From contig CAJJWN010000012.1 of NCBI GenBank assembly GCA_905196835.1, positions 11,161-75,160 on the forward strand: a DNA stretch of 64,000 nt, given 5' to 3'. Shown here piece by piece: positions 60,440 through 64,000 of this stretch (position 1 is its first letter; each line of letters begins with the position of its first letter). The notes beneath the pieces are model-generated. The model was not told where the DNA came from. It searched no databases and was given only the letters and a program-made list of their open reading frames with translations. A program made the position numbers and the translations under genes. The stretch is from an uncultured Prevotella sp. (GTDB taxonomy: Bacteria; Bacteroidota; Bacteroidia; Bacteroidales; Bacteroidaceae).

Positions 60440-60710
60440 CGCGTAACGCCTTGGCCGTCAATGCGTTGCGAAAGGCCGTCTTTTACAATGCAAAAGACGG
60501 CAAACGGGAATGCGAAAGGCGGCCTTTCACGCGATGAAAGGCCGCCTTTTGGGTAATTTGTTCCGCCGGATTTGCAATCCGGCGGTTCTTAATTGCGGAT
60601 TTGCAATCCGCTCATGACCGTTGTTTTCAACATGTTCCCATGTGCTTTGAGCGGATTGCAAATCCTTATAATATATTTCGGCGGATTTGCAATCCGCCGA
60701 AACGTAAGCT
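60440..60710. repeat. AAAGGCGGCCTTT and GCGGATTTGCAATCCGC elements
   Basis: TTGGCCGTCAATGCGTTGCG, GAAAGGCCGTCTTTTAC and GAAAGGCGGCCTTTCACG come first. Then the GCCGGATTTGCAATCCGGCG element, copy 2, with GAGCGGATTGCAAATCCTTATAAT as in 755-880. No gene is seen. Confidence 0.75.
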
Positions 60711-60758
60711 CGTTAAGAAGTTAACTTCTCTAAATTCTATAACTTCTTGAAAAGAGCT

Positions 60759-61700
60759 TTACTTCTTGTGGCTCACCGTGTAGACCACCTTGCCCTCCTT
60801 GTCGATGAGGTGCAGGTCGAGCTCTTGCTTGTCGGCGCATACGAGGGAGAAGCCAGGAATGCCCGAGCAGAACTGCGTGCCGTAGATTGGCTTTACGTTC
60901 TCGCGGCTCAATGAGCCGCTGGTGTTAACCACGTAGTCTATCGTGCAGCCCGGCTTGCGTATGTGCTGGAAGTTGTGTATGTGGCCGCATACGTACATTG
61001 CGACGTTCTTGTGCTTCAACAGAACGGCGTTGAGCGTCTTCTGCATGTCGGTGCGCTCGGTCTCGCTCTTGGTAGACTGCGCGTAGATGGGGTGGTGGCC
61101 TATTACTATTACCCAGTCTTCCGTTGCGGCGGTGAGCACGGAGTCAACCCATGCCAGCTGCTTCTCTACGTCCTGCTTGCAGGCGTCGGGGTACTTCTCG
61201 GTGTCCTCGCGGTATTTGTCTATCATCGGGGTGGTGTCAACGAAGACCAGGCGCACGGTGACGTCGTCGTCCTCTATTACCTTCGTGTAGTATCTTGCAG
61301 GCATCTCCCAGCGGCGGCTCACCTTGGCGTAGTCAACCACGGCCTGCGTGTTTCCACGGTACTCGTGGTTGCCGCAAATGGGGTACCAAGCCAGCATCAG
61401 CTCGGGGTGCGAGTAGATGAGCTCGTAGTTGGTCATCCAGAGGGGGTCTTCGGTGCTCGTTACGCCCTCGAAGTGGTGCACGTCGCCTGCCGCGGCAACG
61501 CATTCAATGCCCACCGTCTCGGCCATGCGGCCCATCAGCTCGGCGATAGGTTTCTGGTCGTAGTAGCCGTTGCGGCCCAGGTCGTTGGCCACGTAGAAGT
61601 TCACTGACTTTTCAAGTTTTGCCCATTCGGCCGGTGTCTGTGCGAAAGCCGTCATTACGGCGGCGGCCAGGAGGATGATGAATGATGATATTCGTTTCAT
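60759..61700 (-). CDS. Secreted metallophosphoesterase (purple acid phosphatase-like)
   Basis: The 313-residue protein has a signal peptide (MKRISSFIILLAAAVMTAFA) and the five metal blocks of the calcineurin-like fold: FYVANDLGRNG (near 38), AAAGDVHHFEGV, YPICGNHEYRG, WVIVIGHHPIY and MYVCGHIHNFQHI. The block pattern is near that of tartrate-resistant (ACP5-like) acid phosphatases, though the first block is Asn-Asp where many have Gly-Asp. It probably frees phosphate from organic esters in the periplasm. A TonB-dependent receptor gene follows upstream on the same strand. Confidence 0.9.
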   Translation of the reverse strand: MKRISSFIILLAAAVMTAFAQTPAEWAKLEKSVNFYVANDLGRNGYYDQKPIAELMGRMAETVGIECVAAAGDVHHFEGVTSTEDPLWMTNYELIYSHPELMLAWYPICGNHEYRGNTQAVVDYAKVSRRWEMPARYYTKVIEDDDVTVRLVFVDTTPMIDKYREDTEKYPDACKQDVEKQLAWVDSVLTAATEDWVIVIGHHPIYAQSTKSETERTDMQKTLNAVLLKHKNVAMYVCGHIHNFQHIRKPGCTIDYVVNTSGSLSRENVKPIYGTQFCSGIPGFSLVCADKQELDLHLIDKEGKVVYTVSHKK

Positions 61701-61717
61701 TTTGTTGTAATTATTAA

Positions 61718-61838
61718 CCCACCCCCGCCCTCCCCAAGGGAGGGAGTTTGGTATGCTTTTGCTGCTGGATGATGCTTTTGTTTAACTTGCAATGCCATTC
61801 AAGCTCCCTCCCTTGGGGAGGGTTGGGGTGGGTGTTAG
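61718..61838. repeat. CCCTCCCCAAGGGAGGG inverted pair
   Basis: CCACCCCCGCCCTCCCCAAG faces CTTGGGGAGGGTTGGGGTGG across a 55-base core. It lies between the phosphatase and the TonB receptor gene. Confidence 0.8.
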
Positions 61839-61872
61839 TGTTGGGTGTTAGGATGTTAGTTCTGTTAATTCC

Positions 61873-64000
61873 TTAAAAGTTCACCTTAAATCCTGCGTTG
61901 AGTTTCGCTCCGTAGTATTCCACCTGCATCGTCCTGTCCTTCGTACCCTGGTAGTAGCGCAGGGGTTGGTTGAGCAGGTTGTTGGCCTGTACGTAGAAGG
62001 TGTACTTCGTGTTCTTGCCCCATGTGTAGCTGGCGTTGAGGTCCATGTAGTGCGTTGCGTCGTAGTAGCGGCGCAGGGCGGTCTCCTCCACGTACTCCTC
62101 GTCGTCCTGGAAGGCCGACGTGAAGTTGTAAGACAGGCGCACGTTCAAGCCCCACTTGTCGAAGTAAAGCGACGCGTTGGCCATGTGTTCGGGCGAACCG
62201 GGCAGTGCCTGCTCGTCCTTGTCGCCGAATACAGACTTCACGATGTTGCTGTGGGTGTAAGTGTAGTTGCCGTAGAAGCCCACGCAACGCAGTGCCGGAG
62301 AGATGAAGCCGAAGTCGCGCTGGAAGCCAAGCTCCACTCCGAGCAGGTCGGCGTCGAAGGCGTTGAGCGGCTGGCTCACCTCAGCCTCGGCGTAGTTGCC
62401 GTAAGCCATGTCGCGCTTCAGGTTGACAGAATAGTCCTTGACGCGCTTGTAGAACACTGCCGCCGATACGAGGCCGACGCTCTTGAAGTAGTATTCGCCC
62501 GACAGGTCGAAGTTGTGCGAGGTGATGGGCTTCAGGTCGGGGTTGCCCAGTGTGATTTCAACAGGCGACTCCTCGGTGTTGTAAGAAGCGTTGGCTACGA
62601 GGTGAGAGTACTTCGGGCGTGCCAGTGTCTTGGTGTAAGATGCGCGCACCTTGAGGTCGTCCGTAGCGTCCCACTTGACGAGGAAGCTCGGCAGCCAGCT
62701 TACGTAGTTGTTCTTGAACTTGCCCGTTGGGTCGAGGCTCTCGTCTCCGTTCTCGTCGATATTCCAGTTGAAGCCGCTCGTCTCAAGGTCAGTGTACTCC
62801 ATGCGGAGGCCGGCCATTACCGTGAACTTGCGTCCCAGCTTCTGCGTGAAGCGCAGGTATGCGGCTGTAACCTGCTCGGTTGCGTCGTAGTCTCCTGCCG
62901 ATTCTTCGTACACACGCTCGCCTCCGAGCAGTGCCCAGTCCTTCGCGTTGAACTGCTCGAGGTAGTCCTTGCTTACGAAGTCCATGGCCTTGTACTGGTC
63001 GCCGGGCATGAAGCCGTCGCGTATTTGTGTGGAGTAATAGTTGGTGTAGTCGGTGCCGTAGATGTCCTCGTATCCGTCCTTGTAGTCGTAACACAGCACT
63101 TCCTTTGTTTTGTGCTTGTGAGTGTACTTCGCGCCGAACTTCAGCGAGTTGCCGAACAGGCCGCTTGCGAGGGGCAGTTCGAAGTCAACCTTGGCCTTCC
63201 ACTCGTTCTCGCGTATCCATTCGTTAGCGTTAGTGAACTCGTCAACTTCCCAGTCGCCGTCATGAACAGAGATGGGCGTTATGGCATAAGGCTGGCGTCC
63301 GCCCTCGTCCTCCATGTCGATTGTCATGTCCTTCTGCTTTATGGTGAAGTAACGCTCGTCGGGGCGGTCTTCGCTTGCACGCGAGTAAGACACCATCCAG
63401 TCGGTCTGCAGCTTGTCCCAGAGCAGGTGGTCGCCGCCGAGTGTGAAGTCCATTGTCTGCTGAAGCTCGAGGCGTGCGCCGCGGTTGTCCTTTGAGCCGG
63501 CCTTGGTCTGTATCTCGGTCTTCATCTCGCCTGCGCCGTCGGCCAGGTCCTTGTAGCTAACGCGGTAGCGGTTTTCCCAGTCGTTGCGGCGGTTGTAGAT
63601 GCCGTTGAAGTAGATTTTATGGTTCGGGTTGAAGTCGTAGTCCATCGAGAGCGAGTAGCTTTGGCGCTCGCGCGTGACGTAGTATTGGCGCACTTCGGCG
63701 TCGGTGAGGATTACGTTGCCGTTGTCGTCGAGGTCGTACTCGAACTCGGTGTTGTCCGAGCCGGCCGGCGAGTTCTGGTAAGATATTGCGGCCATGATGC
63801 CGAACTTGTCGTTGAAGAAGCGGTCGCCCCACGTCGCTCCGAGGTTGAGCTGGAGCTTGTCGCTAATCCAGTTGTAGCCCGTTCCGGCCGTTACGTTAAA
63901 CACGCGGCGGTAAGGCGTGTTCTTGGTTACGAGGTTTATGGCACCGCCGATGGCGTCGCCGTCCATGTCGGCGGTCACAACCTTATGCCCCTCCTTGGTC
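61873..64000 (-). CDS. TonB-dependent receptor, N-terminus beyond the window
   Basis: The frame is open through base 64000 (reading TKEGHKVVTADMDGDAIGGA at the edge), so the signal peptide and most of the plug domain lie outside. The visible ~708 residues hold the end of the plug (INLVTK) and a 22-strand type barrel that closes with GAKLNAGFKVNF, ending in Phe. Such receptors import large ligands through the outer membrane, using TonB energy. No SusD-like gene is seen to the left. The neighbour is a phosphatase, so a phosphorus compound is a possible ligand, by inference only. Confidence 0.92.
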   Translation of the reverse strand, partial: TKEGHKVVTADMDGDAIGGAINLVTKNTPYRRVFNVTAGTGYNWISDKLQLNLGATWGDRFFNDKFGIMAAISYQNSPAGSDNTEFEYDLDDNGNVILTDAEVRQYYVTRERQSYSLSMDYDFNPNHKIYFNGIYNRRNDWENRYRVSYKDLADGAGEMKTEIQTKAGSKDNRGARLELQQTMDFTLGGDHLLWDKLQTDWMVSYSRASEDRPDERYFTIKQKDMTIDMEDEGGRQPYAITPISVHDGDWEVDEFTNANEWIRENEWKAKVDFELPLASGLFGNSLKFGAKYTHKHKTKEVLCYDYKDGYEDIYGTDYTNYYSTQIRDGFMPGDQYKAMDFVSKDYLEQFNAKDWALLGGERVYEESAGDYDATEQVTAAYLRFTQKLGRKFTVMAGLRMEYTDLETSGFNWNIDENGDESLDPTGKFKNNYVSWLPSFLVKWDATDDLKVRASYTKTLARPKYSHLVANASYNTEESPVEITLGNPDLKPITSHNFDLSGEYYFKSVGLVSAAVFYKRVKDYSVNLKRDMAYGNYAEAEVSQPLNAFDADLLGVELGFQRDFGFISPALRCVGFYGNYTYTHSNIVKSVFGDKDEQALPGSPEHMANASLYFDKWGLNVRLSYNFTSAFQDDEEYVEETALRRYYDATHYMDLNASYTWGKNTKYTFYVQANNLLNQPLRYYQGTKDRTMQVEYYGAKLNAGFKVNF

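Noticed and set aside
1..64000. tRNA and rRNA genes
   Set aside because: No cloverleaf with a GGTTCGAATCC-type arm and no rRNA-like block was recognised by eye. A covariance search could still find one.

Overview
The window looks like chromosomal DNA of a Bacteroidota bacterium, most likely a Prevotella-like member of the Bacteroidales. The evidence is: many promoters of the Bacteroidota TAnnTTTG type, few Shine-Dalgarno sequences, a PorZ-like protein with a type IX secretion C-terminal domain, an FrdCAB fumarate reductase, a TonB-dependent receptor, an HU-like protein next to a 'smalltalk' peptide, and GC-rich coding DNA separated by AT-rich or repetitive spacers. No rRNA, tRNA or CRISPR array was recognised.

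Layout. 1-620 is the tail of an outer-membrane beta-barrel gene. 620-1652 is a non-coding stretch with DnaA-box-like motifs and an AT-rich block, a candidate replication origin. 1653-5358 (+) carries nadA, an EptA-like phosphoethanolamine transferase and a glycosyltransferase. 5708-14688 (-) is a tight run: rdgB, porZ, a membrane protein, four glycosyltransferases and a polytopic protein broken by a one-base shift in a six-G run. It is probably a surface-glycan locus tied to type IX secretion. 14788-19666 (-) holds a YitT-family protein, leuS, a smalltalk peptide and an HU-like protein. 20131-25495 is an AT-rich accessory segment: a rhuM homologue with an internal stop, a GDSL esterase, a frameshifted hypothetical gene, a strongly structured RNA ahead of two overlapping small-protein genes, a KilA-N gene and an IS1595-type transposase. 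25737-38841 carries a low-complexity secreted protein, mutS, a GNAT, lgt, ychF, a PAS protein, a second structured leader with a secreted protein, an AAA-ATPase/nuclease-like protein, a 44-bp tandem array and polA. 38927-48040 carries a polyprenyl synthase, deoC, a MazG-like protein, dtd, uvrC, apt and mnmG, with two perfect parS sites around apt. 48587-52561 is frdCAB, interrupted by a four-helix-bundle gene. 53073-64000 carries hsp20, a MATE transporter, a carboxylesterase, a methyltransferase, another four-helix-bundle gene, a D-Ala-D-Ala dipeptidase, a phosphatase and a truncated TonB-dependent receptor.

The most unusual property is the density of short palindromic repeat families in the spacers, at least nine kinds. 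Most copies are two complementary arms of a simple motif around a core. Some have entered coding sequence in frame: twice in leuS and twice in the methyltransferase gene. Others supply the last codons of several proteins. All three four-helix-bundle genes lie between two copies of the same repeat family, a different family for each gene, and one such unit sits inside frdCAB. This suggests a repeat-plus-protein system comparable in logic to REP/RAYT pairs. That is inference from layout only.
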